Positions 16,089 to 25,556 are shown, counted from the stretch's first letter. The stretch is DNA of 47,611 nt from Nitrospira sp. CG24C (GCA_002869885.2 NEWR02000010.1:303429-351039), one strand, 5' to 3'. Made by a program: numbers and translations. The notes: generated from the letters alone by a model not told the origin.

Positions 16089-16217
16089 GCCCTGTTTGTT
16101 TGGTTGATGCGGTTTGTTTCGTTCATTTGGTTGGTCCAGTCAATTAAAGAGCCAAGGGTCATCTGATTGTTTTATTCATCCCATTCCTCAACCAAATAAA
16201 CCAAAGAAACAAGGACA
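16089..16217. repeat. 9-nt-word quasi-palindrome between galU and lon
   Basis: The left part (16089-16136) iterates TTTGGTTGATG, CGGTTTGTTT, CGTTCATTTGG. The right part (16191-16215) has AACCAAATAAACCAAAGAAAC. The arms are separated by about 55 unrelated bases, so this copy is looser than the others. Confidence 0.65.
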
Positions 16218-16225
16218 CCATTCCC

Positions 16226-18730
16226 ATGAACGACCCGATCGAACAAGACTTGCAGCCGCCCCAAAACATCGACATCCCCGATCAGCTTCCATTGTTGCCG
16301 GTTCGGGACATCGTCGTCTTCCCCTATATGGTCCTCCCCTTATTTGTCGGGCGAGAGATGTCGATCAAAGCGATTGAAGCCGCCTTAGCCGGCAATCGCA
16401 TGATCTTCCTGTCGACGCAAAAGGCCTTGGACGTCGAGAATCCCTCACCGGAAGATATCCATACCGTCGGCACCGTCGGCATCATCATGCGGATGCTGAA
16501 GCTGCCCGATGAACGCATCAAAATCCTGGTGCAAGGACTCTCAAAAGCCAAAATCACCGGTTATATTCAGACTGAGCCCTATTATTCCGTGCGCATCGAC
16601 AAATTGACCGAACACAAGCCGGCAAGCGCCGCTCTTGAAACCGAAGCTGCCATGCGGACGGTCAAAGAACAGATCGAACGAATCGTGAGTCTCGGAAAAA
16701 TCTTGATCCCGGACGTGATGATCGTCATCGAGAATCTCGAAGACCCCGGACGTCTTGCCGACATGGTGGCGTCTAATCTTGGCCTCAAGGTCGAAGTGAC
16801 CCAGGCAGTTCTAGAGGTCATCGATCCGATCAAGCGCCTCCTGCACGTCAGCGAGATTCTCGGCAAGGAAATCGAAGTCCTCTCCATGCAACAGAAGATT
16901 CAAGCGCAAGCCAAGGGGGAGATGGACAAGACCCAACGTGAATATTTCCTGCGCGAGCAACTCAAAGCGATCCAAAAAGAGCTGGGCGAGCTCGACGAAC
17001 GCGCGGAAGAAATCACTGAGTTTCGCAAACGGATCGTCGAGCTGAAGATGCCGGAAAAGGTGTTGAAGGAAACCGAAAAGCAGCTCAAACGCCTTGAGAA
17101 AATGCACCCGGATACCGCCGAGTCCGCAACCGTCAGAACCTATCTCGAATGGATCGTGGAATTACCCTGGTCCAAGAAGTCCACGGATAACCTCGACCTC
17201 AAGGCCGCTGCCAAAGTCCTCAACGAGGACCACTACGACCTGGAAAAGGTGAAGGAACGAATCCTCGAGTATCTCGCCGTGTGCAAACTCAAAGAAAAAA
17301 TGAAGGGTCCGATTCTCTGCTTCGTCGGACCGCCAGGGGTCGGGAAGACTTCGCTGGGGAAGTCGATTGCCCGCGCCCTCGGCCGCGAATTTGTCCGCAT
17401 CAGTCTTGGCGGCGTCCGTGACGAAGCCGAAATCCGCGGTCATCGGCGCACCTACGTCGGCGCGCTCCCAGGCCGCATCATTCAAGGCATGAAACAAGCC
17501 GGCACCAACAACCCAGTCTTCATGCTGGATGAAGTCGACAAGGTCGGGATGGATTTTCGCGGCGACCCCTCCGCGGCCCTGCTCGAAGTGCTCGACCCGG
17601 AACAGAACAACTCGTTCACGGACCACTACCTGGGCGTGCCCTTCGACCTGACCGGCGTGATGTTCATCGCAACGGCGAATCTGATCGACCCCATTTTGCC
17701 CGCCTTGCGCGACCGAATGGAAGTGATCGGGATCCCCGGCTATACCGAAGAAGAAAAGTTGGGCATCGCCCAGAAATATCTGATCCCCCGGCAACTCACC
17801 GAACATGGCATTACCGAAAAACATGTCCGCATCGCCGAACCGGCGGTGCGTCAAATCATCGCCAACTATACGCGTGAAGCCGGTGTCAGGAACCTCGAAC
17901 GCGAGATTGCCAACGTCATGCGCAAGGTGGCAAAGAAAGTGGCGGGAGGCAAAGGCGTGGGCTTCCCCGTCGATCCCGCCAACCTGCACAAATATCTCGG
18001 CGTCCAGAAGTTCGTGCCCGAAGAAGAATTGAAGATCGACGAGATCGGCGTGGCGACGGGATTAGCCTGGACAGAGTCCGGCGGCGATGTGCTCTACATC
18101 GAAGCCACCGCAATGAAGGGCAAGGGGCAATTGACCCTCACCGGCCAACTGGGCGACGTCATGAAAGAATCTGCGCAAGCAGCCTTGAGTTACGTCCGTT
18201 CGCGCGAGCACACCCTCGGCATCAATCCCGATGTGTTCACCACTCAGGATCTCCATATCCATGTGCCGGCTGGAGCGATTCCGAAGGACGGGCCGTCGGC
18301 GGGCATTACTATGGCCATCGCCATTGCCTCGACTCTGTCGCAAATCCCGGTGCGCCGAGACCTGGCGATGACAGGTGAGATCACCCTCCGAGGCCGAATT
18401 CTCCCCATCGGTGGATTGAAGGAAAAGATTTTGGCGGCTAAACGGGCTAAACTCACGACCGTGATTCTTCCGAAACGGAACAAAAAAGATCTCGACGAAA
18501 TTCCCAAGCATATTTTGAAGGGCATCCATCTCGTCTTTGCCGACACGATGGATGACGTGATGAAGGTAGCCCTCCGGCGCGATTCAAAACCTACACGTCC
18601 AGCAGGCAAACCCCCTCAGCCGCAACCGCATGCGAAAAAACAGGCTATGCGCACGAAGACAGGGCGAGCCGCTCGCTCGCTACCGATACATGCTGCCAGC
18701 GCGGAAACGCTTCCCATACAACTCCGCTAG
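16226..18730 (+). CDS. lon: ATP-dependent protease La (Lon)
   Basis: A hexameric AAA+ protease that degrades misfolded and regulatory proteins in the cytoplasm. The 834 residues start with a LAN domain ([22 protein letters not shown]). A coiled linker and an AAA+ module follow, with Walker [14 protein letters not shown] near residues 367-379 and [13 protein letters not shown]. The protease domain has the catalytic Ser691 in KDGPSAG and Lys734 in [14 protein letters not shown], with the usual 43-residue spacing. The Pro/Lys/Arg-rich tail after about residue 785 is longer than in most Lon proteins. AAGGA lies about ten bases before the ATG. Confidence 0.97.
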   Translation: MNDPIEQDLQPPQNIDIPDQLPLLPVRDIVVFPYMVLPLFVGREMSIKAIEAALAGNRMIFLSTQKALDVENPSPEDIHTVGTVGIIMRMLKLPDERIKILVQGLSKAKITGYIQTEPYYSVRIDKLTEHKPASAALETEAAMRTVKEQIERIVSLGKILIPDVMIVIENLEDPGRLADMVASNLGLKVEVTQAVLEVIDPIKRLLHVSEILGKEIEVLSMQQKIQAQAKGEMDKTQREYFLREQLKAIQKELGELDERAEEITEFRKRIVELKMPEKVLKETEKQLKRLEKMHPDTAESATVRTYLEWIVELPWSKKSTDNLDLKAAAKVLNEDHYDLEKVKERILEYLAVCKLKEKMKGPILCFVGPPGVGKTSLGKSIARALGREFVRISLGGVRDEAEIRGHRRTYVGALPGRIIQGMKQAGTNNPVFMLDEVDKVGMDFRGDPSAALLEVLDPEQNNSFTDHYLGVPFDLTGVMFIATANLIDPILPALRDRMEVIGIPGYTEEEKLGIAQKYLIPRQLTEHGITEKHVRIAEPAVRQIIANYTREAGVRNLEREIANVMRKVAKKVAGGKGVGFPVDPANLHKYLGVQKFVPEEELKIDEIGVATGLAWTESGGDVLYIEATAMKGKGQLTLTGQLGDVMKESAQAALSYVRSREHTLGINPDVFTTQDLHIHVPAGAIPKDGPSAGITMAIAIASTLSQIPVRRDLAMTGEITLRGRILPIGGLKEKILAAKRAKLTTVILPKRNKKDLDEIPKHILKGIHLVFADTMDDVMKVALRRDSKPTRPAGKPPQPQPHAKKQAMRTKTGRAARSLPIHAASAETLPIQLR

Positions 18731-18731
18731 C

Positions 18732-19787
18732 ATGGCCCCCACGGTCCGCACGAAGGCCCGTCCCACGATTCACGAGTTCGAGCTCATCCACGCGCTCCAC
18801 CGACGGCACAGCCGCCGTACACCATCGGTGATTCGAGGGATCGGCGACGACGCCGCCGTCATCGCGTCACAAGCCGGCCAATGGACGGTGCTGACGACCG
18901 ACCTGTTGACAGAAGGGATCCACTTCGACCTGCGAACCGCCACGATGGCCGATATCGGATTCCGCGCCGCAGCAGCGAACCTCAGCGACATCGCGGCAAT
19001 GGGAGCCACCCCTCAATATCTGCTCGTGTCCCTGGCAATCCCTCGTAGAGATGTCGCCGCCCAGGTTCACCAACTATACCGAGGGATGATGGCCGCCTGC
19101 CGGCCACACCATGTGAGCCTTATCGGCGGAGATACATCGGCCTCAGACGGCGGATGGTTTCTCAGCCTGACATTGACCGGAACGGTTCCTCCCAGAAAAG
19201 CTCTTTTTCGGAGCGGCGCGCGAGTGGGCGATGGCCTCTATGTGACCGGCACAATCGGCGATTCACTGGCCGGACTGAGAATTTTGAACGAACCACCGCG
19301 CCGTGCAAGCCGCCGACCACGCGCTGCATCCTTCTCAACGAAGCACCGGAAATTTCTGATCGGACGGCACCTGCGTCCAACCGCGCGCATTGAAGAAGGC
19401 CAGTGGCTCAGCGCCCATCGTTTCGCGACCTCCGCGATCGATATTTCTGACGGCCTTTCAGGCGATCTCCGCCACATCTGTGAAGAAAGCCATGTCGGGG
19501 TGGAGTTGGACCTTGGCGCACTCCCGTTATCTCCGGCCTGCCGCGCCTATGCAGCCGCTCGGAAGCTCGACCCGGTGGAACTCGCGCTGACCGGAGGCGA
19601 GGATTATGAATTGCTCTTTACCGCTTCGCCACGGCAGCGCCTGCGACTCGAACAATCAGCCGGCGAGCGAGGATTCTCCCTGACCTGCATTGGGAAAATT
19701 CACCCCCATCGCTTCGGGATACAGACCCTGTCTCCTCAAGGCAGGCATCACCGGTTGGCGAACCGCAGCTACGAACACTTTAGGTAA
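18732..19787 (+). CDS. thiL: Thiamine-monophosphate kinase ThiL
   Basis: It phosphorylates thiamine monophosphate to thiamine diphosphate, the last step of coenzyme synthesis. About 351 residues of the PurM/ThiL fold, with RGIGDDAAVI (nucleotide/Mg site), TTDLLTEGIHFDL, AANLSDIAAMGA, LIGGDTSAS, SAIDISDGLSGDL and LTGGEDYELLFT. The ATG at 18732 lies one base after the lon stop codon; earlier in-frame starts inside lon lack family similarity. There is no clear Shine-Dalgarno, so translation may depend on lon. The other thiamine genes of the window (thiS, thiG, thiE) are about 14 kb away. Confidence 0.95.
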   Translation: MAPTVRTKARPTIHEFELIHALHRRHSRRTPSVIRGIGDDAAVIASQAGQWTVLTTDLLTEGIHFDLRTATMADIGFRAAAANLSDIAAMGATPQYLLVSLAIPRRDVAAQVHQLYRGMMAACRPHHVSLIGGDTSASDGGWFLSLTLTGTVPPRKALFRSGARVGDGLYVTGTIGDSLAGLRILNEPPRRASRRPRAASFSTKHRKFLIGRHLRPTARIEEGQWLSAHRFATSAIDISDGLSGDLRHICEESHVGVELDLGALPLSPACRAYAAARKLDPVELALTGGEDYELLFTASPRQRLRLEQSAGERGFSLTCIGKIHPHRFGIQTLSPQGRHHRLANRSYEHFR

Positions 19788-19808
19788 CCGACTTCATCCA
19801 CGACTGCT

Positions 19809-20297
19809 ATGGCCAAGATCCCTTCATTTCGATCGCTGCTGAAACAGGTTCTTCATTTGCAGGAATCGCCGCAGCGAACGGCGCTGGCCTTCGCTATCGG
19901 AGTTTTCATTTGTTTTTCTCCGGCCTACGGACTACACACCGTCCTGGTGTTCTTCTTCGCCTGGGCATTGGGCCTCAATTTTCTCGCGCTCATGGCAGGC
20001 GCCTTTCTCAACAACCCTTGGACCGTAGTCCCCATCCTCGGCGCCACCTACTGGGTCGGCGCACTCTTGCTCGGACGATCGGACAGCCCCTCCTTCGACT
20101 GGCAGGATGTGAGTTTCGGCGCGATCTACGCACAGGTCATGCCCTATGCCATGCCCTTCGTTCTTGGCGGTTTGGTCTTGAGCCTCCTCGGAGCGGCACT
20201 GGCCTATCCACTCGCCTACTACTTCGTGGCCAGATATCGGCAAGCCCACCCACTGGAGCAGGGAGGACCATTGCCGCCCCCGCAAGATGTAGGCTAA
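19809..20297 (+). CDS. DUF2062 membrane protein
   Basis: A 162-residue protein of the DUF2062 family, whose function is not established. After a short basic N-terminus come the family-typical SPQRTALAFAIGVFICFSPAYGLHT, summarised here by FAIGVFICFSP, and AGAFLNNPWTVVP. At least three hydrophobic segments (about 27-45, 50-65 and 115-140) point to the inner membrane. It follows thiL by 21 bases and precedes the HD gene by 14, so the three are likely co-transcribed. Confidence 0.82.
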   Translation: MAKIPSFRSLLKQVLHLQESPQRTALAFAIGVFICFSPAYGLHTVLVFFFAWALGLNFLALMAGAFLNNPWTVVPILGATYWVGALLLGRSDSPSFDWQDVSFGAIYAQVMPYAMPFVLGGLVLSLLGAALAYPLAYYFVARYRQAHPLEQGGPLPPPQDVG

Positions 20298-20311
20298 GAT
20301 GCTCGCTCGCC

Positions 20312-21733
20312 ATGTCTCACTTCAGCCATCAATCCAATGCTCCCTATGATGGGTCGGCGCTGATCGCCGATCCGATCCACCAATATGTCTCCTTCACCGT
20401 GCCCTTCTCCGTTGCAGACCCACAAGAACGGACGGAAAAGGATCTGATCGACTCCCCCTGGGTCCAGCGCCTCAGGTACATCTATCAACTCCAAAGCGCC
20501 CGATGGGTCTACCCTTCAGCGGAACACACCCGCTTCGTCCACTCGATCGGCACCATGCATGTGGCAGGCCGATTTGCGCGGCATCTCTATCCGTTTCTCA
20601 AAAAGTCGGTCAAAGAGATTCCGTCTGCGAACTATGTCGAAGAATTTCTTCGCGTGACGGCGCTCGCGCACGACATCGGCCACGGCCCCTTTTGTCATTT
20701 CTTCGACGACAACTACTTGCATGCCTTCGGCGCCAGTCACGAAAAACTTGGACAGATCATCATCCGCGACCATCTCGGCCCGATCATCCGCAAGATCCGG
20801 CGCAGCCCGTCCGGCCCCTTCGCCAAAGGCGAGGAACTCAACCCCGATCAGATCGCGCATGTGATTCTCAAGGAAAAGGGCAAAGACAACTCGCGTATTC
20901 CTCGATGGCTCAACATGCTCCAGCCGGTCATCTCCGGCAGCTATACCGCGGACAACCTCGACTATGTCCTGCGCGATTCCTACATGTGCGGCGTGGCAGT
21001 CGGCCCGGTCGATCTCTCCAGACTTATTCACTACACGATCATCACGGACAAGGGATTCACGATTCATAAGACGGGCCTTCCCGCCCTGCAGATGTTCCTC
21101 AATACCCGCATGTATCTCTACTCCAACGTCTACTATCACCGGACCACGCGCGCGATCGACATCCACCTCCGCGACATCTTCGGCGACAGCATGAAGCTCC
21201 TGTTTCCCCACGATCCCCGCAAGAAGATGGACGACTACTTGACGCTGACCGACTGGTCCCTGCTTGAACAGGTACGGGGCTGGAAAACTTCACGCCATGC
21301 CGCCGAGCGGCGCCTGGGTGCAGAATGGCAGCGGATTCTCGGACGCGACGTGAAGTGGAAGATGGCTTACAGCGCCGTGCTCAAAGAAAAGGGCCAGGAA
21401 CGAGGCATGGACTTTCCCAGCCACGAACATTTCGAAGAACAGATCAAAAAAGCATTGCCGGCGCGGCTCCAGAAAGTCGAGTTCCGTGTCGACATGGCGC
21501 CGCTCGACCCACGTCCGGATCCGAAAGACCGGCGCGGCAACCCCCTCTATGTCTACGACCCAAGCACGAAAGCCATCTCGACCGAGCCGTTAGAAGAATT
21601 CCTCGACCTACTGCCGACCCGCTTAGTCCAATTCCGCGTCTATACTCTCGACCATGCACACGACGAAGCCCTCTCACGCGCCACCGCGACAGTACTCAAC
21701 AAGACTCCCGCCAGTATTGAATCACACGAGTAG
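20312..21733 (+). CDS. HD-superfamily phosphohydrolase (COG1078-like)
   Basis: A 473-residue metal-dependent phosphohydrolase. The metal-site residues are visible in EHTRFVHSIGTMHVAG and in the HD motif ALAHDIGHGPFCH, with a further SHEKLG. The preceding SPWVQRLRYIYQL is typical of dGTPase-like COG1078 proteins, some of which are (d)NTP triphosphohydrolases. The substrate here is not predictable. The ATG at 20312 was chosen because the longer frame back to 19910 lies inside the DUF2062 gene. There is no obvious ribosome-binding site. Confidence 0.87.
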   Translation: MSHFSHQSNAPYDGSALIADPIHQYVSFTVPFSVADPQERTEKDLIDSPWVQRLRYIYQLQSARWVYPSAEHTRFVHSIGTMHVAGRFARHLYPFLKKSVKEIPSANYVEEFLRVTALAHDIGHGPFCHFFDDNYLHAFGASHEKLGQIIIRDHLGPIIRKIRRSPSGPFAKGEELNPDQIAHVILKEKGKDNSRIPRWLNMLQPVISGSYTADNLDYVLRDSYMCGVAVGPVDLSRLIHYTIITDKGFTIHKTGLPALQMFLNTRMYLYSNVYYHRTTRAIDIHLRDIFGDSMKLLFPHDPRKKMDDYLTLTDWSLLEQVRGWKTSRHAAERRLGAEWQRILGRDVKWKMAYSAVLKEKGQERGMDFPSHEHFEEQIKKALPARLQKVEFRVDMAPLDPRPDPKDRRGNPLYVYDPSTKAISTEPLEEFLDLLPTRLVQFRVYTLDHAHDEALSRATATVLNKTPASIESHE

Positions 21734-21832
21734 ACTGGTTTATCTGGTTTGTTTTGTTGATTTGGTTTATTTGGTTTCTTTTGTTCGAAAGCACCAAACA
21801 AACGAAACAAACCAAATAGACCAAACAAACAA
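21733..21832. repeat. Inverted pair of 9-nt tandem repeats after the HD gene
   Basis: It starts at the HD stop codon and iterates TTTGGTTnn, then TTTTGTTCGAAAGCACC, then the complementary arm. Bases 21764-21816 are identical to the copy inside waaA (3597-3649). It may serve as a hairpin terminator. Confidence 0.85.
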
Positions 21833-21913
21833 GATTGCTGACAGCCAGCCGCTCTACTGCAATACTACTGATACCACGTCAATAGCGCAGCACCATCTGC
21901 ACGGAGGACAACC

Positions 21914-22282
21914 ATGCGGACACTTGTCACACAGGTTTTCCTAGGGCTCTGCCTAGTATTCAACAGCACTGCCCAGGCACAAATGCCAATCGACGGGCAG
22001 AGCCAGGCCGAGATCCTGAAACTTCTGGGCGAACTGCCACCTGAGACGATGAAGAAGGTTGAAGCCCTGGGGAAGATCCTGCAGCAGGATTTGAAGGAGG
22101 GCAAGTTGACCGACACTCAGCTGCGCGAAGAATTAAAGTCGGGGACTCTCGATCAGAAGCTGCGCGGACTCAACCCCGAAGCCGGTCCACTTCTCGACGA
22201 CATCGGCAAAGCGATGAATAACCATCCAGATGCAGACAACCTGCCCAATCTGCTAAATGGATTGGCGGGAGGAGGCCGGTAG
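21914..22282 (+). CDS. Small secreted protein of unknown function
   Basis: 122 residues. A signal peptide ends around STAQAQ, with probable cleavage after residue 22 or 23. The mature part is helical and charged (QSQAEILKLLGELPPETMKK, GKLTDTQLREELKSG) and ends in a Gly-rich tail. The ATG has GGAGG six bases upstream, and the codon use looks like that of neighbouring genes. No family is recognised. It is the last plus-strand gene before the accessory patch, and a hairpin repeat begins at its stop codon. Confidence 0.75.
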   Translation: MRTLVTQVFLGLCLVFNSTAQAQMPIDGQSQAEILKLLGELPPETMKKVEALGKILQQDLKEGKLTDTQLREELKSGTLDQKLRGLNPEAGPLLDDIGKAMNNHPDADNLPNLLNGLAGGGR

Positions 22283-22476
22283 GAGAGTGACGGGCTGTGC
22301 CTGAGGCTTCGCTTCCGTGCCTCTCGGAGCGGCCCTACCGGGCCCGGCCGAGCGGAACCCTTCTGGAATTCCTTCAGCTGCGATCTGATGATCGCAGGGC
22401 TTCAGTCAGTTCCAGCTTTCCTTCCCAGCCAAGCCTCGGTGGGCACCCCGCTCCTTCGGCAACGTGCACTCAGCCG
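22281..22476 (+). repeat. Hairpin-bearing repeat, class II, copy A
   Basis: About 195 bases sharing blocks with 23738-23941 in opposite orientation: CTTCTGGAATTCCTTC, CAGTCAGTTCCAGCTTTCC and CCCGCTCCTTC. Between the conserved blocks is a perfect 8-bp hairpin, CTGCGATC-TGAT-GATCGCAG. The rest of the gap to 22686 shows nothing recognisable. Confidence 0.75.
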
Positions 22477-22686
22477 CCGACAATGCCCTGGTGGATAGGG
22501 AGAGCTCAGTAAATGCATTAACGCAAGACCTGGCGTTTAATTCTGCGCACGAGTCGCCAAGCGAGACGAGATCTCGTGGCAGCGTGGTGGGATCAGCAAA
22601 TCAATTCCTATCCCGCTGCTTCCTTCATCTGCTCGAAGTGTCAGTCAAGCAACGTCCCCGTCTCGCGACGTCCTGCAATCACTGCC

Positions 22687-23373
22687 TCACGGACGAATGA
22701 GTCCGATCACGATGGCATTGGCGAGAAACCGTCCGTATTTCACATCTCGACAACTCTCCCAATCCGTTTCGACCCAATAATTCTTCTTAGACACCCGCTT
22801 CAGAAAACGTTGTGTGGAGAACGGGGTCTTACCGTTTTCCAGCAAGGCATCAAAGTAACTGTTGTAGCCGATCGGTAAGCTGACCATGATGGTTCCCGAT
22901 GGAGCGAGGCATGTCTCCCTTAGATGGTCGATGGCCTGCAGGAGTTTGGCGGGTTCCTGCGGCTGTTCATCCCATCCGACATGTTCAAGCGTCGAGATGC
23001 TGACAATGAGATCGTATTTCCGGGGCGGCACAAACTCGACGATGTCTTGATTGATGACCCCCGGGGCGACCTCATATTTGTCGACGACATCGTGATGAAT
23101 CGGAAAGTAATGAGCCAGCACGTTCCCAACTTCAAGAATCCGCTTGCCTTGATGACGCAGGAGAAGTTCGCGGAAAATCGGGATCTCGATGCCACGTTCG
23201 TTTTTCCAGGTTTTGTTATAGAAGTGATAGAGATAGCGGTACTGCCGCCCATCAAAGACAAACGTCTTGCTTCTTACGCATCGGGTCAGCGTCATCTTGA
23301 CGAATCGCCAGTAGCGTCTGGCGGCGCTTTCGTGGCTGGCAGTGGCTCCGGTGTAATCGTATGTGTATAACAC
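22687..23373 (-). CDS. Class I SAM-dependent methyltransferase-like protein (DUF268-like)
   Basis: 228 residues. The glycine-rich motif I is atypical (KRILEVGNVLAHY rather than a GxGxG loop). It is followed by an acidic residue in DIVEF, then KYDLIVSISTLEHVGWDEQ, which resembles the motif II/III region of Rossmann methyltransferases. Comparable proteins often occur in surface-polysaccharide loci, so a sugar or glycolipid target is possible but unproved. It lies alone on the minus strand between inverted copies of a hairpin repeat, which suggests acquisition. Confidence 0.7.
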   Translation of the reverse strand: MLYTYDYTGATASHESAARRYWRFVKMTLTRCVRSKTFVFDGRQYRYLYHFYNKTWKNERGIEIPIFRELLLRHQGKRILEVGNVLAHYFPIHHDVVDKYEVAPGVINQDIVEFVPPRKYDLIVSISTLEHVGWDEQPQEPAKLLQAIDHLRETCLAPSGTIMVSLPIGYNSYFDALLENGKTPFSTQRFLKRVSKKNYWVETDWESCRDVKYGRFLANAIVIGLIRP

Positions 23374-23737
23374 GGGGGATGCCCTTTCCGATCAACGCAG
23401 GGACAAAATACAGGGGACAGCAACTGTCTTGACTGTCAAGCACGCAGAGGCGCCCCTGCGTACTCAGAGGCACGCATGCCACAACTGATGGACTAAAAAT
23501 TCTGGCTTCCCAATTCTGTGTCCCAGCCTTGCGATGCGGGCTTGATGGCCCACGCAACCGTTCGGGCTTGTTCAGAATGTAGACGTGACGACCCGCGCTG
23601 TCCCACGGTCTTTGAAGACCTCGGCTACTTCGGTCTGTCACGTCTGGGTTGCCTGAAGACATATCGTGAACGAACACCGAAGTAAGATACAAGGCTACTT
23701 GTTCGTATGAGCAGAGTCAAATTCCATCCGGCTGGTG
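23374..23737. other. Gene-free accessory spacer
   Basis: No gene is supported. Open frames here lack family motifs and ribosome sites. The stretch separates the methyltransferase gene from repeat copy B and may hold its promoter. I see no further structure I can name. Confidence 0.5.
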
Positions 23738-23941
23738 TGCCACAGCTCAGAGCGAACGTTGCCGGAAGGAGCGGGGACCCAGCGAGACGCGGCGGGGAAG
23801 GAAAGCTGGAACTGACTGAGGTACCACGGTCGAAGACCGTGGTAGAAGGAATTCCAGAAGGATTCCGCCCCGCCGCGTCCGCAAGGGTCGCGCCGGTAGG
23901 CACGTGAGCGGTTGCGCCCTGGCACACCTGCTCTCCTGGAC
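23738..23941 (-). repeat. Hairpin-bearing repeat, class II, copy B
   Basis: Minus-strand relative of copy A. The centre is a perfect 10-bp hairpin, TACCACGGTC-TTC-GACCGTGGTA. It is enclosed by a second, outer stem of GACGCGGCGGGG with CCCCGCCGCGTC. The hairpin sequence differs completely from copy A while the flanks are conserved, suggesting that structure is kept. Confidence 0.8.
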
Positions 23942-24036
23942 TATTCTTGGACTGGTACAGCTTTCTGAGCTGACGTGAGTTCAGGAGTCGGAGTGGCAAC
24001 CGTAGCTAATGGCGCTGCACCATTTTTGACAAAACA
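23941..24036 (-). pseudogene. Remnant of the 3' end of the M23 peptidase gene
   Basis: On the minus strand this reads KNGAAPLATVATPTPELTS and a short tail to a TAG. It closely matches the end of the intact peptidase at 25573 (KNGTTPTATVATPTPETTP). The DNA similarity continues past the stop into repeat copy B, just as the intact gene runs into copy C. Upstream of KNG the similarity ends, so only about the last 30 codons survive. Confidence 0.75.
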
Positions 24037-24187
24037 AAGGTGCCGGAAGTCTTTTTTAAGAGTGACAGGCCCTTCATGCGTGACGTATATGTTGTCCACA
24101 CAACCAAACATCAGCATGGCCTGCGCCTGATCACACCCACGGGGCCTGATCCCAAGACCCTGGGAAACCGACGGAGAGAGGGGACGA

Positions 24188-24667
24188 ATGATTGAAATCT
24201 ATACTGATGGCGCCTGCAGCGGCAATCCAGGACCTGGCGGATGGGGCGCTTTGCTGCGCGTGAGCCAGATCGAAACGGAGCTGTGCGGCGGGGAGCCGGC
24301 GACGACGAACAATCGCATGGAGTTGCTCGCCGTCATTGAGGCCCTGCAGTCGTTCACAGTGCCGGTGGAAGCGCTGGTCTACACCGATTCGCAGTATGTG
24401 CAAAAGGGCATCAGCGTATGGATACATAGCTGGAAGCAACGCGGCTGGAAAACAGCAAGCAAAGCGCCCGTGAAGAATGAAGATTTGTGGCGGCGCCTGG
24501 ACGCGTTGGCTGCCGGTCATACCATCGAATGGCGCTGGGTCAAGGGACACGCGGGTCACCCGCACAACGAACGCGTAGACGCGCTGGCTCGCGCAGGCCT
24601 GGAACAGGTGCGCCGCGCAGCGAAGGCCATCAGCGTTGATAACAACGGAGTCGAAAGTCTTTTCTGA
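24188..24667 (+). CDS. rnhA: Ribonuclease HI
   Basis: It degrades the RNA strand of RNA-DNA hybrids such as R-loops and lagging-strand primers. The 159 residues carry the full active site: Asp7 ([11 protein letters not shown]), Glu45 (NNRMELLAV), Asp67 (VYTDSQYV) and Asp131 (NERVDALA), with the His124 loop in [11 protein letters not shown] purine-rich GGAGAGAGGGGACG precedes the ATG. It complements RnhB at 40437. It is located between duplicated segments, together with a toxin-antitoxin pair. Confidence 0.96.
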   Translation: MIEIYTDGACSGNPGPGGWGALLRVSQIETELCGGEPATTNNRMELLAVIEALQSFTVPVEALVYTDSQYVQKGISVWIHSWKQRGWKTASKAPVKNEDLWRRLDALAAGHTIEWRWVKGHAGHPHNERVDALARAGLEQVRRAAKAISVDNNGVESLF

Positions 24668-24733
24668 TTGCTCGGCATGATGCAATCCAGGCTGGCCCCG
24701 CTTCGCGGCGCACGTGGCGCTTTCTTCTGTTGG

Positions 24734-24763
24734 TTGACGGTCTCCTGTCCGAGGAGGTATTCT
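24734..24763 (+). promoter_or_regulatory. Promoter of the toxin-antitoxin pair
   Basis: TTGACG at 24734-24739, an 18-base spacer, then TATTCT at 24758-24763, immediately upstream of the palindromic operator. Confidence 0.5.
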
Positions 24764-24764
24764 G

Positions 24765-24784
24765 ATGACCAGAATTGTGGTCAT
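24765..24784. promoter_or_regulatory. Palindromic operator of the toxin-antitoxin pair
   Basis: ATGACCA-GAATTG-TGGTCAT is a perfect 7-bp inverted repeat with a 6-base spacer. It begins two bases after the -10 box and 20 bases before the antitoxin start. This fits autorepression by the antitoxin or its complex, as in Phd/YefM systems. Confidence 0.65.
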
Positions 24785-24804
24785 AATTAATTTTGAGGTG
24801 GGAT

Positions 24805-25101
24805 ATGGCAAAAACATTGTCTCTATCAGAGGTGAAGACGCGGTTGCCCGAACTGGTGGCGGGCGTGCAGGAGCGCGAAGAGGAGGTTGTGGTCACGAAA
24901 AACGGTCGTCCAGCTGCGATCTTGATCAACGTCGATGAATATGCTCGCTTGAAAGAGACCCTGAACGTGTTGAGCGATCCGCTCTTGATGAAACAGATCG
25001 GCAAGAGTCAGGCATTCTATAAGGCTGGGAAGAAGGGCCTCTCCTTTGAGGATGTGTTCGGCGAGCCATTCACCCCCGCCAAAAAGCGTCGCACTGCGTG
25101 A
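24805..25101 (+). CDS. Phd/YefM-family antitoxin
   Basis: 98 residues. The N-terminal DNA-binding part, MAKTLSLSEVKTRLPELV, and VVVTKNGRPAAILINVDEY are diagnostic of Phd/YefM. The C-terminal part (GLSFEDVFGEPFTPAKK) would wrap the toxin. The ATG at 24805 has AGGTGGGAT just upstream; a TTG four codons earlier is unlikely. It overlaps the toxin start by four bases (GTGA), which implies coupled translation. Confidence 0.92.
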   Translation: MAKTLSLSEVKTRLPELVAGVQEREEEVVVTKNGRPAAILINVDEYARLKETLNVLSDPLLMKQIGKSQAFYKAGKKGLSFEDVFGEPFTPAKKRRTA

Positions 25102-25385
25102 ATCCCTTCCGTCCCGATATCCCCCCGCATGTGGCTGAGGTAATCCGGTCTCTCCATCCTGACCTGAAACGGTCCATCAAGGCGGCTATTCGTGGCATTG
25201 CAACCGATCCGGAGTGTGGAGAGCCGCTCATGCGCGAACTCGACGGCTTGTGGAAGTATCGCGTCCGCCGCTTTCGAATTGTCTACGCGATCGACCGCAA
25301 GGCGCGGGTCATTCGCCTCATTGCCGTCGGCCATCGACAATCTATCTATGAGAACCTCACCGCCAAGCTTCGCACAAAGAGCTAA
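25098..25385 (+). CDS. RelE/ParE-family toxin
   Basis: 95 residues with HPDLKRSIKAAIRGI, GEPLMRELDGLWKYRVRRFR and IVYAIDRKARVIRLIAVGHR, the order seen in RelE-type mRNA interferases and in ParE. The conserved basic residues in YRVRRFRIVY and the C-terminal GHRQSIYENL favour RelE over ParE, but activity cannot be assigned from sequence. The GTG start overlaps the antitoxin stop. Confidence 0.88.
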   Translation: MNPFRPDIPPHVAEVIRSLHPDLKRSIKAAIRGIATDPECGEPLMRELDGLWKYRVRRFRIVYAIDRKARVIRLIAVGHRQSIYENLTAKLRTKS

Positions 25386-25485
25386 CCCGCCTACCTGATA
25401 ATCGACTCGCAGCGCGCGGCAGCCTAATCTAAGCATCCAAGTGAGTTTCTGGCTCAAGCTCCAAGATAATATTGATTCGTCCCGT

Positions 25486-25556
25486 CGCGTCCGCAAGGGT
25501 CGCTCCAGTAGGTACGTGAGCGGTTGAGCCTTGGCACACCTGTCTCTCAGGCTATT
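25486..25556 (-). repeat. Hairpin-bearing repeat, class II, copy C (truncated)
   Basis: It matches the outer part of copy B (GGTGTGCCAAGGCTCAACCG and CGACCCTTGCGGACGCGACG, minus strand) but stops before the central hairpin. It lies just downstream of the intact M23 gene, as copy B lies next to the gene remnant. Confidence 0.75.

Noticed and set aside
23252-23692. 146-codon minus-strand frame upstream of the methyltransferase
   Set aside because: Its composition and lack of motifs suggest a spurious frame through spacer sequence overlapping the methyltransferase 5' end.
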